Below are positions 18,831 to 26,442 of a stretch of 64,000 nt of DNA, one piece after another (position 1 is the stretch's first letter; each line of letters opens with the position of its first letter). The DNA comes from Thermopetrobacter sp. TC1. Its GTDB lineage: Bacteria > Pseudomonadota > Alphaproteobacteria > Rhizobiales > Aestuariivirgaceae. The translations under genes were made by a program, and so were the position numbers. The stretch is taken from positions 112,364 through 176,363 of the forward strand of contig NZ_KN050830.1 in assembly GCF_000746275.1 (NCBI RefSeq). The letters are read 5' to 3'. Under the pieces are notes generated by a model that had not been told where the DNA came from, searched no databases, and was given only the letters and a program-made list of their open reading frames with translations.

Positions 18831-18955
18831 CACACTACGCTGCCTTCTTACTCGTCACCCCGGCGAAAGCCGGGGTCTCGGGCCACAAACGCATGAGTCA
18901 ATGGCCTGAGATACCGGCTTTCGCCGGTATGACGGTATAAGTGTCGTATAGTATG
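18831..18955. mobile_element. C element copy C2, nested in the F repeat
   Basis: The left end CACACTACGCTGCC has decayed; the right end GTGTCGTATAGTATG is better kept. Flanking 9-mers CGGGACAAG and CAGGACATG agree at 7 of 9 positions, as expected for an older target duplication. The F palindrome (CCCGGGACAA then CCCGGGTATGACG in other copies) is split by it. Confidence 0.75.
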
Positions 18956-19183
18956 CAGGACATGTCCGGGTATGACGTAACAAGTTGAACTTCCATAAGA
19001 AATATCACCCCCTAAGGTTAGGTAAGGGGAGAAATGCTCTGAAAAAGGCAGCTGCATAGCATGTGATTAATCACACTCTTCATGGTGAAAACCACGCGCA
19101 ACACACAGAGGAATTGAATGGAACAGTGTTGGGATGGCCGCTACAGTCTCATCGCCGTAATGCCGGCGGGGAATGGTCTCTGA

Positions 19184-22111
19184 TCAGACGGCCGGGAGGG
19201 CGCCGATGCGGCGTTCGAAGATGCCGGCCGTGGCCTTTTCAAGCTCCGTCAGGCGCGCTTCTGCTCCGGCCAGATCGGCCGTCTCCGTGGCATTGGCCAG
19301 CAGCCGTTGCAGCCCTTCCGGTGCGTTCTGTCCGTCAAAGCCTTCCCGCACGCACAGCCGCAGGATGTGCATGACGTGATGATAGACGCGCCAGGCATCC
19401 AAAAGCTGCCCGTAGTCCTGCGTATCCAGGATGGCGGCTTCGTGCAGGGCGGTGAGGGCTTCCCCCGTGTTCTGATGCAGGATCCCGGCATGCTGGGCGG
19501 CATGCAGAAGCTGCAGGCTCTGGGCGATGAACTCAATGTCGATAAGCCCGCCTTTAGCCAGCTTGACATCCCACACCGAGCGCGGCGGCTTTTCCTTCAG
19601 GATGCGCCGGCGCATGTCGAGAACATCGGCAAACAGGGTCTTTTCATCCCGGGGGGCGGTAAGCGTCTTTTTCACGATGGCCTCAATCTCCCGGCTGAGG
19701 GCCTCATCTCCGGCGATGACCCGTGCCCGTGTCAGGGCCAGATGCTCCCAGGTCCAGGCGTGCTCCTCGTGATAGCGCCGGAAACTTTCGATATGCGTGG
19801 CCACCGGTCCCTGCGAGCCGGAAGGGCGCAGCCGCATGTCCACCTCATAGAGAATGCCGTGCGCCGTCGGCGCCGAAAGGGCGGAGACCAGCCTTTGTGT
19901 CAGTCGCGAAAACCACTGGCCGCTCGCCAGCGTGCGCCTGCCGCCCGTGCTCTGCGTTGCATCCGGCGCATGGTCATAAACCACGATCAGATCGAGATCG
20001 GAGGTGGCCGTCATTTCCTGCCCGCCGAGCTTGCCCATGGCGATGATGGCCACCTTGCCCGCTGGCACCGTGCCGAAAGAGGCCGCCATCTCCTTCCACA
20101 CCGCCCGCAGCATGCGCGCAATCACGGCATCGGCCAGCGCCGAATAGGCGCGGGAGGCCTCCTGTGGCGAGGCGGTCTCGGAAATCAGGCGCACCCCGAT
20201 GCGGAATTTCTGCTCGGAGGCGAAAATGCGGGCAAGGTCGAGAACATCCTCGAACGCGGCCGATTCCGGAACCGCACGCTCGATCATGGAGAGATACCCT
20301 GCCCGGTCCGGAAAGGGCGCCAGAAAGTCGCCATCCAGCACCACGTCGAACAGGCGCGGCCGCCGCGCCAGCTCTTCTGCCAGCAACGGTGCCGTGGCCA
20401 GGATCGTCACCAGCAGGTCCATCAGGTGCGGATTGGCCTTGAGCATGGAGAAGAGCTGCACGCCGGTGGGCAGCCCTTCCAGAAAATGGTCGAAGGCCAC
20501 AAGCCCCGCATCCGGATCGCCCGCCCGTGAGAGCGCCTTGAGCAGGATCGGCGTGATCTCCGTGAGCCGTTCGCGGGCCCGTTCCGAGCGCATGGCCCGG
20601 TAGCGGCCATAATGCCAGCCGCGGATGATGCTTGAGGCCCGCTTCGGATCCTGAAAACCCATGCGCTGCAGGGTCTTGAGCGTTTCCGCATCATCGTCGG
20701 CGCCGGTGAACACAAGCGAGCCGTCCTCCACCGCCAGCGCGCCCGTATCCTCAAACAGCGCGGCGTAATGTTTCTGGACGGTCTCCATGTGTTTCAGCAG
20801 CGTGGCGGAAAAGTCCTCCCGCCCGCCATGGCCGCAGAACCGCGCCAGGACCTCCAGCGCCTCCTCGCTGGTGGGCAGGGTCTGGGTCTGCTGATCCTGC
20901 AGCATCTGCAGGCGATGCTCGACATGGCGCAGATAGCGATAGGCCTTTTCCATCTCCTGCGCCACGTCCTCCGTGATCCAGCCGGCTTCGGCCAGGGCCT
21001 GAAGCATTTCAAGGGTCTTGCGGCCGCGCAGTTTCGGGTTGCGCCCGCCGGCGATGAGCTGCTGCGTCTGCACGAAGAATTCGATCTCGCGAATGCCGCC
21101 GCGCCCCACCTTGATGTTGTGCCCGGCCACGGCCAGTCGCCCGTGCCCTTTCACCGCATGGATCTGGCGTTTCAGGGCGGCCACGTCGGCGATGGCGTCA
21201 AAATCCAGATACTTGCGCCAGATCCAGGGCGAGAGCTCCTCAAGAAACATCTCGCTGAGCGCGATGTCTCCGGCCGCCGGCCGCGCCTTGATCATCGCCG
21301 CCCGCTCCCAGTTCTGGCCGAGGCTGGCGTAATAGGTCAGCGCCGCCTCCACGGAAATGGCCACCTGCGTGGAGCCGGGATCGGGCCGCAGGCGCAGGTC
21401 CGTGCGGAAGACATAACCCTCCGCCGTGATCTCCGATAGGGTGCGCACCATCTGCCGCACGATGCGCACGGCCACCTTCTGGGCCTCCGTTTCCTCGTGA
21501 AGCGGCATGCGCGCAGCATCGAAAAGGACGATGAGGTCGATGTCGGAAGAATAATTGAGCTCTTCCGCACCCATCTTGCCCATGGCCAGAACCGTGATTC
21601 CGCAGCGCTCGGGATCCGCATCGCGCAGTTTTCCGGCGCGCACTTGCGTGCGGAGGGCATCGCGCAGCGCCGCGGAAACGGCCGCATCGGCAAAACGCGT
21701 CAGCGCCGCCATGACCTCCTCAAGGGTCCAGGCATCGGCAAGATCGGCAAGCGCCACCAGAAGGGCAACCCGCCGGCGGATCTGGCGCAGGCGAGCCATG
21801 ACCTCTTCAGTCGCTGCAGAAGCGGCCTCCTGCGCCGCTTCGCCCCCAGTTGTTGCCAGGGCTTGCGTCTGTTTAAGCAGAGAGGCGAGGAGCTCTTCCG
21901 GAGGCGTTTGAAAACAAGCCGTGGCAAAGTCGGCCTCGGTGAGAATGATGCGCGAAAGAAAGGGCGAGGCGCCGAAAACCGCGCGCAGCAGATTGCGCAC
22001 ACGCCGATCCTCTTCGGCAAGCGCGGCCAGCTTTGGTGCGCACGCCGCCAGTTGGCTCATGCCCGCATCCGCCCGCTCCCGGTCGGCAGGTGGCGGCAGG
22101 GGCATGTACAT
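19184..22111 (-). CDS. glnE: bifunctional glutamine synthetase adenylyltransferase/deadenylase
   Basis: The product has about 975 residues. GlnE adds AMP to glutamine synthetase when nitrogen is plentiful and removes it when scarce, responding to PII. Two nucleotidyltransferase modules are visible: the N-terminal one with LNYSSDIDLIVLFD (deadenylase half, about 210) and the C-terminal one with MTATSDLDLIVVYD (adenylylase half, about 710), each followed by helical regulatory segments (FLRKVEHRLQM-like RYLRHVEHRLQMLQDQQTQTLP). The frame extends to a GTG at 22174, but that adds an unlikely hydrophobic start; I place the start at the ATG 22111, with 22132 or 22060 possible. It is the last gene after a kinase/regulator pair on this strand. 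Confidence 0.93.
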   Translation of the reverse strand: MYMPLPPPADRERADAGMSQLAACAPKLAALAEEDRRVRNLLRAVFGASPFLSRIILTEADFATACFQTPPEELLASLLKQTQALATTGGEAAQEAASAATEEVMARLRQIRRRVALLVALADLADAWTLEEVMAALTRFADAAVSAALRDALRTQVRAGKLRDADPERCGITVLAMGKMGAEELNYSSDIDLIVLFDAARMPLHEETEAQKVAVRIVRQMVRTLSEITAEGYVFRTDLRLRPDPGSTQVAISVEAALTYYASLGQNWERAAMIKARPAAGDIALSEMFLEELSPWIWRKYLDFDAIADVAALKRQIHAVKGHGRLAVAGHNIKVGRGGIREIEFFVQTQQLIAGGRNPKLRGRKTLEMLQALAEAGWITEDVAQEMEKAYRYLRHVEHRLQMLQDQQTQTLPTSEEALEVLARFCGHGGREDFSATLLKHMETVQKHYAALFEDTGALAVEDGSLVFTGADDDAETLKTLQRMGFQDPKRASSIIRGWHYGRYRAMRSERARERLTEITPILLKALSRAGDPDAGLVAFDHFLEGLPTGVQLFSMLKANPHLMDLLVTILATAPLLAEELARRPRLFDVVLDGDFLAPFPDRAGYLSMIERAVPESAAFEDVLDLARIFASEQKFRIGVRLISETASPQEASRAYSALADAVIARMLRAVWKEMAASFGTVPAGKVAIIAMGKLGGQEMTATSDLDLIVVYDHAPDATQSTGGRRTLASGQWFSRLTQRLVSALSAPTAHGILYEVDMRLRPSGSQGPVATHIESFRRYHEEHAWTWEHLALTRARVIAGDEALSREIEAIVKKTLTAPRDEKTLFADVLDMRRRILKEKPPRSVWDVKLAKGGLIDIEFIAQSLQLLHAAQHAGILHQNTGEALTALHEAAILDTQDYGQLLDAWRVYHHVMHILRLCVREGFDGQNAPEGLQRLLANATETADLAGAEARLTELEKATAGIFERRIGALPAV

Positions 22112-22250
22112 GTTGTGAATGACCCCAGCCATGCCTTGGGACAGTAGCGCCAAAGCGATACAACGCAACCACACGGATTGCGCGTGTAATCATGGGCGGA
22201 AAAGCACGCTGTCCGCAGCCGTTCTTCAAAAGGGGGCAAAGGCGAAAATG

Positions 22251-23648
22251 TCAGGTTTTTCCGTCCCTTGGCAGTTTCAGAATGGCACGCAGGCCGGGTT
22301 TGTTGTCCCGCAGGATCAGTTCGCCGCCATGCAGCCGCGCAATGGACGTAACCAGAGACAACCCCAGCCCGGAACCGGGCGCCGATCGTGATTCGTCAAG
22401 ACGCACGAAGCGATCCTTGACATGTTCGGTCTCGCTTTCCGGAATGCCCGGCCCCCTGTCGGCGACAAAAAGGCAGATATGGCCATCGCAGACTTCGGCG
22501 CCGATGGTGATCTGCGGCGGTTCGTCATCCCGGCGGCCGTATTTCAGGGCGTTGTCCAGCAGGTTGACCAGGGCCTGCGCGATCAGCTGCCTGTCTCCGC
22601 GCATGCGCAAGGTCTCCGGTGCGGTCATCTTCAGGCTTCCGCCCTCGTCCTCCACGATGGGCTGATACAGCTCGCCGATCTCCCGCACCACTTCCGCCGC
22701 ATCCAGCTCGGAAAAACCGGCCGCGGCCTGTCCGGCCTCGGCGCGGGCGATGAACAGCAGGGCGTTGAAGGTTTTCAGCAGATTGTCGGCGTGTTCGATG
22801 GTGGCCTCCAGCGCCCGCCTGTGTTCGGCCGGATCGTCGGAGCGCAGGGCGTCCTCCGCCTGCGCCCGCAGGCGATTGAGCGGCGTGCGCAGATCATGGG
22901 CGATATTGGAGGAAACCTCCTTCATCCCCCGCATCAGCCGCTCGATTTCATCGAGCATGTCATTGAGCGCCGCCGCCAGCCGGTCCAGCTCGTCTCCCGA
23001 TCCTTCAAGCGGCACGCGGTCGGACATGCGGCCCGAACGGATGGCGCGCACCGTTGCCGTGATGGCGTCGATGCGCCGCAGGAAGTTTCGGGAAAGCAGC
23101 AATCCACCGCCGATGCCGAGAATGGCCGTCAGCCCCAGCGCCCAGATGAGCGTGTTGCGGATGATCTTGCCGAACTGCCGCAGCTCCTGGATGTCACGCC
23201 CGACGAGAAGGTGATAGCCTCCTTCCAGCCGCGTGTAGAACCCGCGGGCCTTGTGTTCGGTCAGGCCGCGGGGCGTTTCCACCACATAGGCGAATTCGAT
23301 CCAGCCCGGCTCATTGTTCAGCACGTTGGCCGGCAGGCTCTTGAGATTGCCGCCCAGGCGCTTGCCCACGGGCGTGGCCAGCAGATAGAGCCCGCCGGTA
23401 TCCAGCCGCGTGCGGTTCTTGATAACCGCCAGCACGCCCGGCGTGCCGTTGAGCGCATATTGCTCGGCAATGCCCTGCACCTCCGCGGCGATGGTCTCGT
23501 CCGCCTGTTCATCGAGCAGCTTCAGCGTCTGCCAGTAGACATAGCCGAGCACCGCCCCCACCGAGATGGCGAAGACGACGAGATAAACCGCCGCCAGCCG
23601 GAAGGTGCTGGTCTTGAGAAGCCGGAATGTCCAGCGCGCCCGCGGCAA
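22251..23648 (-). CDS. sensor histidine kinase (EnvZ/OmpR-type partner)
   Basis: The product has 465 residues: membrane helix 1 (about 16-40), a periplasmic domain of about 125 residues, helix 2 (about 165-188), a HAMP linker (RRIDAITATVRAIRSGRMSDRVPL), the phospho-accepting His in NIAHDLRTPLNRLR (about 251), N box (LVNLLDNALKYG), G1 box (VADRGPGIPESE) and G2 box (GSGLGLSLVTSIARLHGG). Its stop-to-start spacing with the upstream regulator gene is 1 bp, so they form one unit. Its signal is unknown. In rhizobia a pair at this position lies between degP and glnE, hinting at envelope stress sensing, which is inference. Confidence 0.88.
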   Translation of the reverse strand: MPRARWTFRLLKTSTFRLAAVYLVVFAISVGAVLGYVYWQTLKLLDEQADETIAAEVQGIAEQYALNGTPGVLAVIKNRTRLDTGGLYLLATPVGKRLGGNLKSLPANVLNNEPGWIEFAYVVETPRGLTEHKARGFYTRLEGGYHLLVGRDIQELRQFGKIIRNTLIWALGLTAILGIGGGLLLSRNFLRRIDAITATVRAIRSGRMSDRVPLEGSGDELDRLAAALNDMLDEIERLMRGMKEVSSNIAHDLRTPLNRLRAQAEDALRSDDPAEHRRALEATIEHADNLLKTFNALLFIARAEAGQAAAGFSELDAAEVVREIGELYQPIVEDEGGSLKMTAPETLRMRGDRQLIAQALVNLLDNALKYGRRDDEPPQITIGAEVCDGHICLFVADRGPGIPESETEHVKDRFVRLDESRSAPGSGLGLSLVTSIARLHGGELILRDNKPGLRAILKLPRDGKT

Positions 23649-23649
23649 T

Positions 23650-24324
23650 TCAGTCCGCCCGCAGCATGTAGCCGGCGCCGCGCACGGTATGCAGCAGCGG
23701 CTTGTCGAATTCCTTGTCGATCTTGCCGCGCAGCCGCGAGATGTGCACGTCGATCACGTTCGTCTGGGGATCGAAGTGATAGTCCCAGACGTTTTCCAGC
23801 AGCATGGTGCGTGTCACCACATTGCCCGCGTGCCGCATCAGGTATTCCAGCAGCTTGAACTCCCGCGGCTGCAGCTGGATCTCCTTGCCCGCGCGCGTCA
23901 CCCGCCGCTTTAAGAGATCCATTTCCAGATCGCCCACCTTCAGCCGCGTCTGCACCGGCTCCGCCGTCTTGCGCCGGCCCAGAACCTCCACCCGCGCCAG
24001 AAGTTCGGAGAAGGCATAGGGCTTGGCGATATAGTCATCGCCGCCGGCACGCAGGCCTTCCACCTTGTCGTCCACCTCGCCCAGCGCGGAAAGGAACAGC
24101 GCCGGCGTTTGGTTGCCTTCCTTGCGCAGGGTCTTCAGCAGGGTGAGGCCGTCCATCTTCGGCAGCATGCGATCGATGATCAGCACGTCATAATCGCCGT
24201 TGCGGGCCATGTTCAGGCCCTCCTCGCCATCCACGGCGAGATCGGTGACATGGCCGGCTTCGCGCAGGCCCTTCATCAGCCATCCGGCCGCTTCCTTGTC
24301 GTCCTCGATGATCAGGATGTGCAT
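23650..24324 (-). CDS. OmpR-family response regulator
   Basis: The product has 224 residues: a receiver domain with EDD (7-9), phosphoacceptor Asp51 in VLIIDRMLPKMDG, the conserved Ser in FLSALGE and Lys in YIAKPY, then a winged-helix domain (about 125-222: LQPREFKLLEYLMRHAGNVV, VIDVHISRLRGKID, TVRGAGYML). It is encoded 1 bp upstream of its kinase. The arrangement regulator-kinase-glnE and the nearby degP suggest an envelope-related regulon, but no target can be read from the sequence. Confidence 0.9.
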   Translation of the reverse strand: MHILIIEDDKEAAGWLMKGLREAGHVTDLAVDGEEGLNMARNGDYDVLIIDRMLPKMDGLTLLKTLRKEGNQTPALFLSALGEVDDKVEGLRAGGDDYIAKPYAFSELLARVEVLGRRKTAEPVQTRLKVGDLEMDLLKRRVTRAGKEIQLQPREFKLLEYLMRHAGNVVTRTMLLENVWDYHFDPQTNVIDVHISRLRGKIDKEFDKPLLHTVRGAGYMLRAD

Positions 24325-24634
24325 GAGCAGCCTCGTCTCGTTGATTCCGTCCTTTATGATCGGCCAGAAACGCTTACGTGTTCAACAGCCTGTCGTATTC
24401 AACAGCCTATATAGGCGTTCCCCGGCGAAGATACAGCCGCCTGTCGCCTTCCTGCCTCCCGGGCCGTTTCCGGCCGTCGCCTGAAAAAGCGGCGGCCCGC
24501 CGCGCATGTCATGTTCGCGGGGCGGGCCGCCCAAGTGCGGGGACATCATGAGGGAAGGGGAGGGGACTGCCAGGGATGATGCCTCCGCTTACGGGATGTT
24601 GCGGCTATCCTGAGCTGTCATCGCCGCGCTGTGA
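24325..24634. other. gap between degP and the regulator gene
   Basis: This 310-bp gap separates two minus-strand genes. It holds the degP terminator (24484-24531) and presumably the promoter of the regulator/kinase operon. No other feature was recognised. Confidence 0.6.
24484..24531 (-). terminator. intrinsic terminator of degP
   Basis: On the minus strand an 11-bp perfect stem GGCGGCCCGCC/GGCGGGCCGCC (arms 24521-24531 and 24491-24501) is followed by GC and five T (24488-24484). It lies about 105 bp beyond the degP stop. Confidence 0.75.
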
Positions 24635-26113
24635 TCAGCCCTTCTTCCCGCTCTTGGTGGACAGGGCCACGAAGCGCTGCACATCCCCGGAGCGCACCAG
24701 GAACAGCACCGCCTTCTTGCCCTTCTTCACCGCCTTGGCGATGGCCGCCTTCACGGCCTCGGGGCTGTCCACTTCGATACCGGCCACCTCGGTGATGATG
24801 TCGCCGGGCTTCAGCCCCTTCTTCTCCGCCTGCGAGCCGGGGGCAACGGCGGTGATCATCACGCCCTGACCGTCATCGGCGGTCTTCAGCTTCAAGCCCA
24901 GAGCTTCAACGGAAGCGGGCTCGGCCTTCTTCTCGCCGAAGGCCTTGGCGATCTTCTCATCGCTCGGCATCTGGCCGATCTTCACGGTCAGGGTCTTGCG
25001 GGCGCCATCGCGCAGCACCACGATCCTGGCCGTCTCGCCCGGGGTGATGTGAGCGATCTTGCGTGCCAGATCGCGCGGGCCCTTCACGGTCTTGCCGTTC
25101 ACCTCCAGCACCGTGTCGCCCACCTTGAAGCCGGCCCGCTTGGCAGGCGAATCCTCGGTGACCTTCACCACGATCGCGCCCTTGGGCTCGTCAAGGCCGA
25201 GGCTCTCGGCGATATCGGGCGTCACCTTCTGGATCTGCACGCCAAGCCAGCCCCGCGTGACCCGGCCCTTGGTCTTCAGATCCATGATCACTTCCTTGGC
25301 CACGGAGGCGGGAATGGCAAAGCCGATGCCGACAGAGCCGCCCGTGGGCGAGAAGATGGCCGTGTTCACGCCAACCACCTTGCCTTCGAGATTGAAGGCC
25401 GGCCCGCCGGAATTGCCCTTGTTGATCGGCGCATCGATCTGCAGGAAGTCGTCATAGGGCCCCGCGCCGATCTGACGGCCCTTGGCCGAGACGATGCCCG
25501 TGGTCACGGTGCCGCCGAACCCGAAGGGATTGCCCACCGCGACCACCCAGTCGCCAACGCGCGGATCCTTTTCCGCAAACTCCACGTAAGGAAAGGTCTT
25601 GCCCTTGGCATCCACCTTCAGCAGGGCCAGGTCGGTCTTGGGATCGGTTCCCACCACCTTGGCGGTGTAGGTCTTGCCGTCATTGGTCTTGATCTTCACC
25701 ACCGAGGCGTTTTTCACCACGTGGTTGTTGGTCACCACATAGCCGTCCGGCGAGATGAAGAAGCCCGATCCCACCGACTTGCCGGGCCGCATGCGCGGAA
25801 AGCGCTTGTGAAAGCCGAAGCGGTCCAGGCCAAAGTCCTCGAAGAACTTGCGAAACTCCGGCGGCAGCCGGTCCAGCCCCGGCATCTTCCGCATCATCTC
25901 GCGGGCATCCTCGCCCGCCACCGGCTGGTATTCCACTTCCACCGACACCACCGCCGGCATCACCTTCTCGACAAGGTCGGCAAAGCCCTGCGCCGGAGCC
26001 ACGCTCTTTGCCTGCGCCGGCACGGCCATGAACACGGAGCTTCCGGCAAGGCCGCCAAGGGCGGTGGCCGAAAGCGCACCCGCCATGACCAGGGCCATGA
26101 GCGAGCGTTTCAT
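24635..26113 (-). CDS. degP: periplasmic serine protease/chaperone DegP (Do family)
   Basis: The product has 492 residues from the ATG at 26113. A signal peptide (about 1-35, cleavage near VPAQAKS) precedes a trypsin-like domain with catalytic His in TNNHVV, Asp in TDLALLKV and Ser in GNSGGPAFNL, then two PDZ domains (GWLGVQIQKVTPDIAESLGL and the C-terminal one to about 480). It degrades or refolds misfolded envelope proteins. A start at 26146, with GGAG upstream, is also possible and would add 11 residues. It stands between a PleC-like kinase gene and the regulator pair, with its own terminator. Confidence 0.95.
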   Translation of the reverse strand: MKRSLMALVMAGALSATALGGLAGSSVFMAVPAQAKSVAPAQGFADLVEKVMPAVVSVEVEYQPVAGEDAREMMRKMPGLDRLPPEFRKFFEDFGLDRFGFHKRFPRMRPGKSVGSGFFISPDGYVVTNNHVVKNASVVKIKTNDGKTYTAKVVGTDPKTDLALLKVDAKGKTFPYVEFAEKDPRVGDWVVAVGNPFGFGGTVTTGIVSAKGRQIGAGPYDDFLQIDAPINKGNSGGPAFNLEGKVVGVNTAIFSPTGGSVGIGFAIPASVAKEVIMDLKTKGRVTRGWLGVQIQKVTPDIAESLGLDEPKGAIVVKVTEDSPAKRAGFKVGDTVLEVNGKTVKGPRDLARKIAHITPGETARIVVLRDGARKTLTVKIGQMPSDEKIAKAFGEKKAEPASVEALGLKLKTADDGQGVMITAVAPGSQAEKKGLKPGDIITEVAGIEVDSPEAVKAAIAKAVKKGKKAVLFLVRSGDVQRFVALSTKSGKKG

Positions 26114-26442
26114 CCTGCCGGTGCGTCCTTTTTCTCTTGTCCGCATCATTGCTGCTTGCACTCCATCAATTCCTTCATCGCGGAAGGCCCCGAAATCTCT
26201 CCCACCTGGCGGGGCCGTGTTCTCCGCAGTGTCACATTCCCTGGGGCGCTGCCCCCCGTTCGCCGATGTAGATAGGAAAGGGCGGCTTACGAGACCATGA
26301 CGCCCGCATGAATTCTTCGTAAGCCCCGGGGATTCCGCCTGATTTTTTTGAGAAAGGCCCCTTAAGCCGCATGCCCTGGCCGGGTTTTTTGCGAAAGAGG
26401 GGGAACAAGGGAGGATGAAGCGCCGTCTTTTGCCTGCGTTCG
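26114..26442. promoter_or_regulatory. degP upstream region with a perfect inverted repeat
   Basis: This 329-bp gap before degP contains a perfect 9-bp inverted repeat, GGCTTACGA (26284-26292) and TCGTAAGCC (26317-26325), with 24 bp between. It lies about 170 bp before the ATG and could be an operator or an RNA hairpin. A poly-T hairpin-like tract follows near 26340. No promoter could be fixed. Confidence 0.4.

Larger units (their letters stand above)
18300..19105 (+). repeat. composite E-B-F repeat with nested insertions
   Basis: The order is E (18300-18357), C1 (18366-18500), the rest of E and B (18501-18645), D (18658-18750), then F (18760-19105) interrupted by C2 (18831-18955). F continues with TATGACGTAACAAGTTGAAC and a tail matching 29820-30000 and 33130-33290. 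Removing the insertions restores a sequence collinear with the copy at 32838-33300. Confidence 0.8.
18274..19183. other. 910-bp repeat cluster between ccmH and glnE
   Basis: Nearly the whole gap is repeat DNA: a composite E-B-F copy (18300-19105) carrying two C elements and one D element as insertions. Convergent genes flank it (ccmH plus, glnE minus). No gene is visible. About 75 bp next to the glnE stop are unassigned. Confidence 0.8.
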
